Shown piece after piece: positions 26,406-34,426 of a stretch of 64,000 nt of DNA. Under the pieces are notes generated by a model that saw only the letters and a program-made list of their open reading frames with translations, did not search any database and was not told where the DNA came from. The DNA is from Nonomuraea muscovyensis. GTDB taxonomy: Bacteria > Actinomycetota > Actinomycetes > Streptosporangiales > Streptosporangiaceae. The DNA lies in NCBI RefSeq assembly GCF_014207745.1, contig NZ_JACHJB010000004.1, positions 558,001 to 622,000 of the forward strand. The letters run 5' to 3'. The translations under genes were made by a program, and so were the position numbers. The number at the start of each line of letters is the position of its first letter. The stretch's first letter is position 1.

Positions 26406-27691
26406 CGAATGCCCTCCGGAAGCACGTCGCCGTGGGCGGCGATCATGTCGTCGACAAGGTCGTGGATCTGCTGGAGCGTGAGGGTGGCCGAGGTGTTGGG
26501 GTCGAGCATGGCGGCGTGGTAGACGTGGTCGCGGCGGCCCTCCAGGGCGGCGCGCACGGTCAGCTCGCCGACGTTCAGGAACGTCTGGTTGAGCGCGGCG
26601 AGCTGCGGCGGCAGGTCGCCGACGCGCGTGGGCCGCACTCCTGCGCGGTCCACCAGGCAGGGCACCTCGACGCAGGCGCCGGGGGGCAGGTTGCCGATGA
26701 GGCCCGCGTTGCGGACGTTGCCGTGCACCACCCGGGGGGTGCCCGTCTCGATGGAGTGGATCACCTCCGAGGCCAGCTCCATGACGGGGGTGATCTCCAC
26801 GCCCTGCCCGGCGGCCAGCCGTGCCCTGGTCTCCTCGAAGGTGTCGAGGTTCTCGCCGGACCAGCGCAGGTAGATCTCGACGGGGATGCGCAGGCGCGCC
26901 ACCTCCTCGTCGTGGCGCAGGAACCACGGCAGGTACTCGGAGCCGTGTTCGCTGGACTCGGTGGGGAAGTGGCCCAGGCGGCGGTACATCTCCACCCGGA
27001 CGGTCCTGCGCAGCTCGGGGTCGCGGGCGATGGCCTCGTCCAGGGCCGGGTAGAGGCTCTGGCCGCGGTGCTCGAAGCGCAGCACGAACGCCTGGTGGTT
27101 GACGCCGGCGGTGACGAACGAGATCTCCTCCTCCGGCACGCCGACGAGGGAGGCGAGCCGGGCCTCGGTGTCGCGCACCGAGTGGCACAGGCCGACGACC
27201 CGCTGGAACGAGGTGCCCTCGTAGACGGCACGCGGGATCATCGACATGGGGTTGGTGTAGGTGAGCAGCAGCGCGTGCGGCGCCAGCTCGACGAGGTCCT
27301 CGCCGATGGCCACCATCACCGGGATGGTGCGCAGGGCGCGGAAGATGCCGCCGATGCCGAGCGTGTCGCCGATCGTCTGGCGCAGGCCGTAGCGGCGGGG
27401 AACCTCAAAGTCGATCTCAGTGGCGGCGTGACCGCCGACGGCGATCTCGTTGATGACGTAGTCGGCGCCGTCGAGGGCGGCGCGCCGGTCGAGGCGGGCC
27501 TCCACCTTGGCGGGCCTGCCCAGCTCGCCGGCCATCCAGGTGGCCATCGCCTCGGCGGTCGCCAGCCGGTCGGGGTCTATGTCATGCAGGACGAGGGTGG
27601 ACTCCCCCAGCTCCGGAAAGCTCAGGATGTCCGAGAGAACGTTCTTGGTGAATTCGACGCTGCCGGCGCCGAGGAACACGATACGTGCCAT
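26402..27691 (-). CDS. GH4 glycosidase B
   Basis: 429-aa family-4 glycosidase, a close paralogue of the enzyme at 18057. FLGAGSVEFTKNVLSD at the N-terminus, TYTNPMSMIPRAVYEG, the metal Cys/His in VVGLCHSVRD, AGVNHQAFVLRF and ESSEHGSEYLPWF are all present, so both copies look catalytically intact. First gene of the ABC importer operon, with ATG 27691 after AAGGGAAGAG. The duplication suggests two linkages or anomers of the same sugar. The long 5' region up to 27987 holds two IclR boxes. Confidence 0.87.
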   Translation of the reverse strand: MARIVFLGAGSVEFTKNVLSDILSFPELGESTLVLHDIDPDRLATAEAMATWMAGELGRPAKVEARLDRRAALDGADYVINEIAVGGHAATEIDFEVPRRYGLRQTIGDTLGIGGIFRALRTIPVMVAIGEDLVELAPHALLLTYTNPMSMIPRAVYEGTSFQRVVGLCHSVRDTEARLASLVGVPEEEISFVTAGVNHQAFVLRFEHRGQSLYPALDEAIARDPELRRTVRVEMYRRLGHFPTESSEHGSEYLPWFLRHDEEVARLRIPVEIYLRWSGENLDTFEETRARLAAGQGVEITPVMELASEVIHSIETGTPRVVHGNVRNAGLIGNLPPGACVEVPCLVDRAGVRPTRVGDLPPQLAALNQTFLNVGELTVRAALEGRRDHVYHAAMLDPNTSATLTLQQIHDLVDDMIAAHGDVLPEGIR

Positions 27692-27742
27692 GGGGCTCTT
27701 CCCTTGCAGAGCACGGCGGGCTCGAAGCCCGCTGAACTGGCG

Positions 27743-27790
27743 AGTATAGCCTTATGTCCGTTTTTCCAACTGGCGTTCCGCTTGGCGGAA
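27743..27790 (-). promoter_or_regulatory. Promoter of GH4-ABC operon with IclR palindrome
   Basis: Minus-strand -10 TATACT (27743-27748) with TTGGAA about 15 bp upstream. Directly beyond lies TTCCGCTTGGCGGAA (27776-27790), the most perfect IclR-type palindrome in the window (GTTCCGC/GCGGAAC arms, 3-bp centre). The rest of 27692-28164 holds only further regulatory sites. Confidence 0.6.
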
Positions 27791-27958
27791 CACTTGTCAC
27801 AGAACGGCGACGCGGCACCCCGAACCGCCGCTCGCCCATCACGGTGCCGTCCACACCGAACCGCACGGGTCACCGCGGGCCCGCGAGGGGACGGCATCCC
27901 GTCCACCTCGGACCCGGCGGGCTGCCGCACGCCGCCATCCTTCCTCCATGAGGTTCTA

Positions 27959-27987
27959 TTCCGCATCGCAGAATGTGGTTCTGAATC
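27959..27987 (-). promoter_or_regulatory. Distal IclR box of GH4-ABC operon
   Basis: TTCCGCATCGCAGAA (27959-27973) followed by TTCTGAATC (27979-27987), the same composite as at 21162-21190. It is 270 bp from the GH4 start, so it may serve a second promoter or a loop with the box at 27776. Confidence 0.55.
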
Positions 27988-28065
27988 TGAAACAGGACAT
28001 CATCTCGGCCTGGGTGTGTCAAGAAGCTGTTATGCCTGGTGCCGACGACCGGGGCGATGCTTGTG

Positions 28066-28109
28066 TTCCGTAGAATGGAATAGTAGACCGCTATAAGGAA
28101 TATTGCTAG
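28066..28109 (+). promoter_or_regulatory. Promoter/operator before glcD
   Basis: IclR box TTCCGTAGAATGGAA (28066-28080), then TAGACCG, half box AAGGAA and TGCTAG (28104-28109). Nearly identical in order and spacing (one base shorter) to the promoter at 21337-21381. Confidence 0.6.
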
Positions 28110-28164
28110 GTTTCCGGCACGTGTGCGGCAGCACCGCCGCGAGCGTTCCAGAGGAGACCCGCCC

Positions 28165-29568
28165 ATGAAGACCGCCCCAGCACGAGAGCCCGTGGACGCC
28201 TCCGCGCTCCGCGAGCTGCGCGCCATCGTCGGCGCGGACCACGTGCGGCACGCCGACGGCGACGTGACCGCCTACGCCCGGGACGCCACCCCGCTCTTCC
28301 ACGCCAGACCGGACGCCGTCGTCCACCCGGCCTCCACGGAGGAGGTCGCCGCCGTGCTCCGGCTGGCCGGCGCGCGATCCATCCCCGTCGTGCCGCGCGG
28401 CGCGGGCTCCAACCTGTGCTCCGGGACCGTCCCCCTCGCCGGCGGCATCGTGCTGGTGCTGACCAGGCTCGACCGCATCCTGGAGGTCAGCGGCGACGAA
28501 CTGCTGGCCGTCTGCCAGCCCGGCGTGACCTGCGCGGCGCTCGCCGACGCCGCCGCCGCGCGCGGCCTGCTGTACGCCCCCGACCCGGGCAGCAGGAGCG
28601 TGGCCACCATCGGCGGCACCGTCGCCACCTGCGCGGGCGGTCTACGCGGCCTCAAGTACGGCGTGACCCGCAACTACGTGCTCGGCACCGAGACGGTGCT
28701 GGCCACCGGCGAGGTCATCCGCACCGGCGGCCGGCTGTGGAAGGACGTCGCCGGCTACGACCTGACCCGCCTGCTCACCGGCTCCGAGGGCACCCTCGGC
28801 GTCATCACCGAGGTGACGCTCGCCCTGCTGCCCGCCCCGGCGGCCGGCGGCAACGGCCTGGCCTACTTCCCCGGCCTCGCCGACGCCGGCCGCGCGGTCG
28901 CGGCCATCATCGCCGCGGGCATCGTCCCGGCGACGCTGGAGTTCCTCGACGCCAAGTGCGTCGAGGCGGTCGAGCGGTTCGCCGGGCTCGGCCTCAGGCG
29001 CGACGCCGGCGCGTTGCTGATCTTCGGGGATGACGGCGAACCGGCGGCCGTCGCGCGGCAGCTCGACCGCATGGCCGAGCTGTGCCTGGCCGCGGGCGCG
29101 ATCGAGGCCACCGTGGCCGGCCGGGCGGCCGAGTCGGAGGCGCTGCTGGCCGCCCGCCGGTGCACGCTCCCGGCGCTGTCCCGGCTCGGCTCGATCACCA
29201 TCCTGGAGGACGCCGGCGTGCCCCGGCCGCAGATCCCCGCCATGGTCGGCCACATCGACGCCATCGCCGAACGGTACGACCTCACCATCGCCACCTTCGG
29301 GCACGCCGGAGACGGCAACCTGCACCCGACCTGCGTCGTCGACGCGGGCGACGACGAGGCGGTCGAACGCGCCCACCTCGCCTTCGCGGAGATCTTCCGC
29401 ACCGCGATGCGCCTGGGCGGCACCATCACCGGCGAGCACGGCGTCGGCGCGGCCAAGCTCCCCTACCTCGCCGAACGGCTCGGCACCGCTCAGGTGGACC
29501 TGCTGCGCCGGATCAAGGCCGCCTTCGACCCCGCCGGCGTCCTCAACCCCGGAAAGGTGGGCTCGTGA
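28165..29568 (+). CDS. glcD: FAD-linked 2-hydroxyacid oxidase, GlcD-like
   Basis: 467-aa FAD-binding type-4 (VAO/PCMH fold) oxidase. FAD contacts are VVPRGAGSNLCSGTVPL near residue 75, and PDPGSRSVATIGGTVATCAG with GVTRNYVLG near 140-175. C-terminal metal/substrate region is TFGHAGDGNLHPTCVVD (two His, near 385) and GGTITGEHGVGAAKLPYL. Family members oxidise glycolate, D-lactate or other D-2-hydroxy acids and feed electrons to GlcF. ATG 28165 follows GAGGAG. Probably removes a two- or three-carbon acid from the sugar-acid pathway; inferred. Confidence 0.85.
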   Translation: MKTAPAREPVDASALRELRAIVGADHVRHADGDVTAYARDATPLFHARPDAVVHPASTEEVAAVLRLAGARSIPVVPRGAGSNLCSGTVPLAGGIVLVLTRLDRILEVSGDELLAVCQPGVTCAALADAAAARGLLYAPDPGSRSVATIGGTVATCAGGLRGLKYGVTRNYVLGTETVLATGEVIRTGGRLWKDVAGYDLTRLLTGSEGTLGVITEVTLALLPAPAAGGNGLAYFPGLADAGRAVAAIIAAGIVPATLEFLDAKCVEAVERFAGLGLRRDAGALLIFGDDGEPAAVARQLDRMAELCLAAGAIEATVAGRAAESEALLAARRCTLPALSRLGSITILEDAGVPRPQIPAMVGHIDAIAERYDLTIATFGHAGDGNLHPTCVVDAGDDEAVERAHLAFAEIFRTAMRLGGTITGEHGVGAAKLPYLAERLGTAQVDLLRRIKAAFDPAGVLNPGKVGS

Positions 29569-30680
29569 CCGGATTCACCCCCGACCTGCTCAACCGCTGC
29601 ATCTCCTGCGGCTTCTGCCTGCCCGCGTGTCCGACGTACGCGCTGACCAAGGACGAGACGTCCTCGCCCCGCGGCCGCATCAACCTCATGCGCGCGCTGG
29701 AGGAGGGCAGCCTGCCCGCCGACGACCTGCGGCTGGGCGAGGAGGCGAGCTTCTGCCTGGGCTGCCGGGCGTGCGAGACGGTCTGCCCGGCCGGCGTCCG
29801 GTACGGGGCGCTGCTGGAGGAGTGGCGGGACCGGCAGTGGCAGGGCGCAGCCCGGCCGCCGGTCGTACGGCTGCTGATGTTCGCGGTGAACGCCCGCTGG
29901 CGGGTGCGGCTCATGGGCCTGCTGCGCCGCCACGCCCGCACCCCGGACAGGCCGGCCGGGCCGCACCTGATGCTCGGATGCTTCGAACGGGCGCTCTTCC
30001 CGCGGGTCAGCCGGGCGGCGCTGCGGCTGCTGCCCGAGCTGGCCGTTCCCGCGGCCCAGGGCTGCTGCGGCGCGCTGCACGCGCACAACGGCGACTCCGA
30101 ACGCGGCCGGGCGCTGGCCGCCGAGCTGGGCCGGCGGTTGCCCGGCGTGATCGTCACCACCTCCGGCGGCTGCGCCGCCCACCTGGCCGACGTCCTCGGC
30201 CGCGACCGGGTCAAGGAACTGTCGGAGTACGTCACCGGCCGGCCCGCCGCCGGCCCGCCGCCGGAGCCGCCCGCAACGGACGACGCCGGCCCGGCTCCCC
30301 TGCCCGCGCGACCGCTCCGGATCGCCCTGCAGGACTCCTGCCACCTGCGCAACGGCCTCGGCGTGTGGCGCGAGCCGCGGGCGCTGCTGGAGCGGATCGG
30401 CGAGTACGTCGAGCTGCCGTCGGCCGGCACCTGCTGCGGCGCCGCCGGCAGCTACGCCCTCGTCCGGCCCCGCGACAGCAGGCGCGTCCTCGACGCCAAG
30501 CTGGACGAGATCGAGGCCGCCGGACTCGACTGCGTGGCCGTGGTCAACCCCGGCTGCCACCGGCAACTCGACCAGGGCCTGCGCCGCAGGAAGTCGGCCG
30601 TGCGCGCTGTCCACCTCGCCGAGCTGCTGGCCGGCCCGATCGATCACCTCGAAGCCGCGCCGCGGCCCACGAACCGCTAG
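29565..30680 (+). CDS. glcF: Glycolate oxidase iron-sulfur subunit, GlcF-like
   Basis: 371-aa iron-sulfur protein. Two 4Fe-4S sites: CISCGFCLPACPTY (near residue 12) and CLGCRACETVCPAG (near 62). Two CCG domains follow: CCGALHAHNGDSERG and CCGAAGSYAL, with CHLRNGLGVWREP between. Passes electrons from the GlcD flavin to quinone. GTG 29565 overlaps the glcD stop (GTGA). Its TAG stop interlocks with the convergent aldo/keto reductase stop, sharing the palindrome CTAG, so no room for a terminator between the two operons. Confidence 0.87.
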   Translation: MTGFTPDLLNRCISCGFCLPACPTYALTKDETSSPRGRINLMRALEEGSLPADDLRLGEEASFCLGCRACETVCPAGVRYGALLEEWRDRQWQGAARPPVVRLLMFAVNARWRVRLMGLLRRHARTPDRPAGPHLMLGCFERALFPRVSRAALRLLPELAVPAAQGCCGALHAHNGDSERGRALAAELGRRLPGVIVTTSGGCAAHLADVLGRDRVKELSEYVTGRPAAGPPPEPPATDDAGPAPLPARPLRIALQDSCHLRNGLGVWREPRALLERIGEYVELPSAGTCCGAAGSYALVRPRDSRRVLDAKLDEIEAAGLDCVAVVNPGCHRQLDQGLRRRKSAVRAVHLAELLAGPIDHLEAAPRPTNR

Positions 30681-31600
30681 ATCAGGCCCTCCGCCTCCAG
30701 CTCCCGCCACAGGTCGTCGGGCACCGGGCGACTCCAGAGGGCGGCGTTGGCCTCGACCTCCGCCGGCGAGCGGGCGCCCAGGACGACCGAGGCGACCGCC
30801 GGGTGGCGCAGCGGGAAGGCCATCGCCGCCTGCGGCAGCGCCACGCCGTACCTCTCGCACACCGCGGCGATGCGGCGGGCCCGATCCAGGACGGCGGCCG
30901 GGGCCGGCCGGTAGTCGAACGTCCCCGACGGCCGCGACGTGGCCAGCAGCCCGCTGTTGAAGACGCCCGCCGCCAGCACCCGCACGCCCCGTTCCAGGCA
31001 GGCGTCGAGCAGCGGCAGGCCCGACTGGTCGAGCAGCGTGTAGCGGCCGGCCAGCATGACCACGTCGACGCCGGTCTCCCGGACGAAGCGCAGCGGCGCC
31101 CGCCACTGGTTCATGCCGACGCCGATCGCCTGGACGACGCCCTGCTCGCGCAGCTCGGCCAGCGCCGGGTACGCCTGCGTGAGCGCCTGGTCCAGGTGGT
31201 CGTCCGGGTCGTGGATGAGGGCGATGTCCACGCGCGGCAGCCCGAGCCGCTCCAGGGACTCCTCCAGCGACCGCCGCACGCCGTCGCCCGAGAAGTCCCA
31301 CACCCGTTCGTGGCCGGCCGGCACGTCGAAGCCCTCGTCGTCGCGCCCGCCCCGAGTGGTCGGCCGCAGCAGGCGGCCCACCTTGGTCGACAGCACGTAG
31401 CCGGTACGGCCGGCGAGCGCGGCGCCGAGGCGGCGTTCCGACAGGCCGAGCCCGTAGTGCGGCGCGGTGTCGAACAGCCGGACCCCGTGGGACCACGCGG
31501 CCTCAATGGTGGCGCGGGCCTGCTCCTCGCCGACCGCCTCGTACAGCCCGCCGATCGGCGCCGCGCCGAACCCGTGGCGGGGCAGCTCCAGCCCTCTCAC
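30677..31600 (-). CDS. Aldo/keto reductase, L-fucose dehydrogenase type
   Basis: 307-aa aldo/keto reductase of the pyridoxal/L-fucose dehydrogenase group. GVRLFDTAPHYGLGLSERRL (Asp and Tyr of the catalytic tetrad near residues 40-45), STKVGRLLRP (Lys near 75), and IALIHDPDDH near 125. GTG 31600 is chosen because AGGAGG precedes it at 6 nt and homologous sequence starts there; earlier in-frame starts at 31615, 31630, 31645 and 31660 lie in a 15-bp tandem repeat. Last gene of the L-fucose operon; would oxidise L-fucose to its lactone. Confidence 0.82.
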   Translation of the reverse strand: MRGLELPRHGFGAAPIGGLYEAVGEEQARATIEAAWSHGVRLFDTAPHYGLGLSERRLGAALAGRTGYVLSTKVGRLLRPTTRGGRDDEGFDVPAGHERVWDFSGDGVRRSLEESLERLGLPRVDIALIHDPDDHLDQALTQAYPALAELREQGVVQAIGVGMNQWRAPLRFVRETGVDVVMLAGRYTLLDQSGLPLLDACLERGVRVLAAGVFNSGLLATSRPSGTFDYRPAPAAVLDRARRIAAVCERYGVALPQAAMAFPLRHPAVASVVLGARSPAEVEANAALWSRPVPDDLWRELEAEGLI

Positions 31601-31650
31601 GTCCGGCCTCCTCATGTCCGGCCCTCTCATGTCCGGCCCTGTCATGTCCG
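31591..31650 (-). repeat. Four 15-bp tandem units at start of AKR gene
   Basis: Four units of the plus-strand form GCCCTCTCATGTCCG with one to two differences each. Every minus-strand unit carries an ATG or GTG in the same frame, giving four nested potential starts; one unit creates the AGGAGG ribosome-binding site. Confidence 0.85.
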
Positions 31651-31656
31651 ACCCCG

Positions 31657-31962
31657 TCACGCCATCTCCCAGACCAGGCGCAGCCCGCCGGATTCCTTGT
31701 CGAAGTCGCCGTCGAGCAGCCGGTTCATCCTCGCCTGCCACGCCCGGTCGGCGGGGTGGTCGCGCAGCGCGGCCTGCAGGGCGGCGTAGTCGTCCACCTC
31801 GACGAAGTGGAACAGGTCCAGCCCGTCGCGGTAGATGCGCCAGGAGTGGACACCGTGCTCGCGCATGGCCTGCTCCAGCTCGGCCGGGATCCGCGCGTGC
31901 TCGGCGTCGTAGATCTCCTCGCAGCCCGGCCGGAGCCGGGTGCGCAGCGCGAGCCGTTCCAC
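31657..31962 (-). CDS. L-rhamnose/L-fucose mutarotase (RhaM family)
   Basis: 101-aa ferredoxin-like dimeric mutarotase of the RhaM/DUF718 family (usual length about 104). Conserved features: LRPGCEEIYDAEHARIPAEL near residue 10, active-site His/Tyr in HGVHSWRIYRDG, and FHFVEVDDYAALQAAL. Interconverts alpha and beta anomers before dehydrogenation. GTG 31962 overlaps the permease stop by one base (TAGTG). Between importer and L-fucose dehydrogenase genes, an L-fucose role is more likely than L-rhamnose, as in the Xanthomonas L-fucose cluster. Confidence 0.85.
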   Translation of the reverse strand: MERLALRTRLRPGCEEIYDAEHARIPAELEQAMREHGVHSWRIYRDGLDLFHFVEVDDYAALQAALRDHPADRAWQARMNRLLDGDFDKESGGLRLVWEMA

Positions 31963-32951
31963 TAGTCCTGTGCCTTTCCGCCCGCGACCCGGCTGATCAT
32001 GAGCGCGATGAGGATGATGGCGCCGTAGACGACCGGCTGCCAGAACCCGGAGACGCCCTTGAGGGTGAGCAGGTTCTGCACCAGGCCGATCACGAGCACG
32101 CCGGTGAGCGCGCCGAGGATCGTGCCCTTGCCGCCGTCCATGCTGACGCCGCCGATGACCGCCGCGGCGAACACCATGAAGATCCAGCCCACGCCCTGGT
32201 TGGAGCCGATCGCGCCGAGCCGCCCGGTCTCCAGGATGCCGGCCAGCGCGGCGAGCATGCCGCCCAGGATGAACACGCCCCACAGCACCCGGTCCACCCG
32301 GATGCCGGCGGCGCGGGCCGCGTCGGCGTTGCCGCCGATGGCGTACAGCGAGCGGCCCACCCGGAAGTAGGCGAGCCCGGCGATGCCCGCCGCGAACAGC
32401 ACGGCCGCGATCCAGATGGACGCCGGCAGGCCGAGCCACACGGCGCTGCCCAGGTAGAGGATCGAGTCGGGGAGCTGGAAGAGCGTCTTGCCCTCGGTCG
32501 GGCCGAGCTGGAGGCCGTGCACGATGATCAGCATCGCCAGCGTGACGATGAACGCCGAGAGCTGGAACTTGATGATCAGGAACCCGTTGAACGCCCCGAT
32601 GGCCGCCCCGACGAGCAGGCAGAGCGGGATGACCAGCATGCCGGGCAGCCCGAGGCCGAACCCGCCGGCGGAGGCCGGGACCACCAGCATCACCGCGATG
32701 GCGGGGGCCATGCCGACCGTCGACTCCAGCGACAGGTCGAACTTGCCGGAGATGAGGATCATCGCCTCGGCCAGCACCACCAGCGAGATCGCCGCCTGCT
32801 GCTGGAGCACGTTCGTCAGGTTGCCCGCCGTCAGGAACGTCGGGTCCAGGAACGCGCCCACGACGAGCAGGAGCAGGATCACCGGGACGAGGGTCAGGTC
32901 CCGGAACCGGGCGAGCCGCACCCGAGGGGTGGGCGCAGTCAGTGTCGTCAC
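31962..32951 (-). CDS. RbsC-type sugar ABC permease
   Basis: 329-aa permease of the branched-chain/ribose type (CUT2) with eight to ten hydrophobic segments, beginning LTLVPVILLLLVVGAFLDPT. The family segment AIGGNADAARAAGIRVDRV lies near residue 225. GTG 32951 overlaps the ATPase stop (GTGA), better than an upstream in-frame ATG at 32996 that would lie inside the ATPase gene. Forms the pore of the L-fucose importer, by context. Confidence 0.88.
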   Translation of the reverse strand: MTTLTAPTPRVRLARFRDLTLVPVILLLLVVGAFLDPTFLTAGNLTNVLQQQAAISLVVLAEAMILISGKFDLSLESTVGMAPAIAVMLVVPASAGGFGLGLPGMLVIPLCLLVGAAIGAFNGFLIIKFQLSAFIVTLAMLIIVHGLQLGPTEGKTLFQLPDSILYLGSAVWLGLPASIWIAAVLFAAGIAGLAYFRVGRSLYAIGGNADAARAAGIRVDRVLWGVFILGGMLAALAGILETGRLGAIGSNQGVGWIFMVFAAAVIGGVSMDGGKGTILGALTGVLVIGLVQNLLTLKGVSGFWQPVVYGAIILIALMISRVAGGKAQD

Positions 32952-34426
32952 TGTTCGATGCCTTCCATCACGGCCACGAGCTCGTGGTCGGTCCACCCGC
33001 GCGGCACGTCCTTCACGATCCGGCCGTGGAACATCACCAGCACCCGGTCGCAGATGCGCAGGTCGTCCAGCTCGTCGGAGACGACCATGGCTCCCGCGCC
33101 GCGTTCGACGGCGTCCTCGACGGAGCCGAGCAGCGCCTGCTTGGCCTTGACGTCGACGCCGGCCGTCGGGTTGATCACCACGAGCGCGGACGGGTCGTCC
33201 ACCAGCGCCCGCGCGAACACCACCTTCTGGGCGTTGCCACCGGACAGGTCGCCGACGGGCTGGTCGGGTCCTTCGGTCTTGATCTGCAGATCCTCGATGA
33301 GCTGCAGCGCCTTGGCCCGCCGCCGGGCCGGCGACACGACGCCGAACCGGCCGAGCCTGCGCGCGATCGGGATCGTGGCGTTCTCGGCCACGGACAGGAG
33401 GGGGACGAAGCCCTCGTGGTGGCGGTCCTCGGGCACGAAGCCGAGGCCGGCGCGCAGCACGGCGGGCACGTCACCCGGCCTGACCGCGGTGCCGTTGACG
33501 GTCACCGTGCCGGAGTCCGGTCTGCGCAGGCCGACGAGGGTCTCGGCGAGGCCCACCTTGCCGCTGCTGGCGGACCCGGCCAGGCCCACCACCTCGCCCG
33601 ACCTGACGGAGACGTCGATGTCGCGGTAGCGGCCGGCCAGCGACAGGCCGGAGCCGGCCAGCACCACCCGCTCACCGGCCGTGCGGGTGCGGGACTCGTA
33701 GGCGAGGGTGGCCTCACCCGTCATCGCGGAGACCAGCTCGTCGTGCGGGAGCCCGGCGACGGGCCTGGTGACGATGTGCCGGGCGTCACGGAAGACCGTG
33801 ACGCTCTGGCAGATCTCGTACACCTCGTCCAGATGGTGGGAGATGTACATCATCGTCACGCCCTGCTCGCGCAGCGCGCGCATGCGGGTGAAGAGGCGGT
33901 CGATGGCCGGCCCGTCCAGCCGCGCCGTCGGTTCGTCGAGGATGATGAACCGCGCGCCGAAGGACAGCGCGCGGGCGATCTCCACGAGCTGCCGCTGCTC
34001 GACGCCCAGGTCGCCGGCCAGCGCCTCGGCGTCGACGTCCACCTCGTAGGTGGCCAGCAGCTCGCGCGCCCTGGCCCGCAGCTCCCGCCACCTGATCATC
34101 CCCCGGTCGGTCTGCCGGTTGAGGAAGAGGTTCTCGGCGACCGTGAGGGCCGGGATGATGGTCGACTTCTGGTAGACGCAGGCGACGCGCTGCCGCCAGG
34201 CGTCGCGGTCGGCGAGGGCGGGCGCCGGCTCGCCCGCGAACCGCACCTCGCCCTCGTCGGGCCGCTGGAGGCCGGTGAGGATCGACACCAGGGTCGACTT
34301 GCCCGCGCCGTTACGGCCGACGAGGGCGTGGGTCTCGCCCTCGGCGATCGCGATGCCCGCCCCGTTCAGCGCGACGGTCGGCCCGAAGCGCTTGACGATG
34401 TTCCGGGCTTCAACGTGGTAGTTCAT
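32948..34426 (-). CDS. RbsA-type sugar ABC ATPase (two domains)
   Basis: 492-aa tandem ATPase of the CUT2 class. First domain has Walker A GRNGAGKST (near 38) and Walker B FIILDEPTARLD (near 162). Second domain has the degenerate Walker A GSASSGKVGLAE (near 275) and signature LSGGNAQKVVFARALVDDP (near 395). Asymmetric nucleotide sites are normal for this class. ATG 34426 overlaps the binding-protein stop (TGATG); a GTG one codon earlier is possible. Energises the importer. Confidence 0.88.
   Translation of the reverse strand: MNYHVEARNIVKRFGPTVALNGAGIAIAEGETHALVGRNGAGKSTLVSILTGLQRPDEGEVRFAGEPAPALADRDAWRQRVACVYQKSTIIPALTVAENLFLNRQTDRGMIRWRELRARARELLATYEVDVDAEALAGDLGVEQRQLVEIARALSFGARFIILDEPTARLDGPAIDRLFTRMRALREQGVTMMYISHHLDEVYEICQSVTVFRDARHIVTRPVAGLPHDELVSAMTGEATLAYESRTRTAGERVVLAGSGLSLAGRYRDIDVSVRSGEVVGLAGSASSGKVGLAETLVGLRRPDSGTVTVNGTAVRPGDVPAVLRAGLGFVPEDRHHEGFVPLLSVAENATIPIARRLGRFGVVSPARRRAKALQLIEDLQIKTEGPDQPVGDLSGGNAQKVVFARALVDDPSALVVINPTAGVDVKAKQALLGSVEDAVERGAGAMVVSDELDDLRICDRVLVMFHGRIVKDVPRGWTDHELVAVMEGIEQ

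Noticed and set aside
30671..30684. Bidirectional terminator between glcF and the aldo/keto reductase
   Set aside because: The two stop codons interlock at CTAG, and I found no stable hairpin in the flanking sequence.
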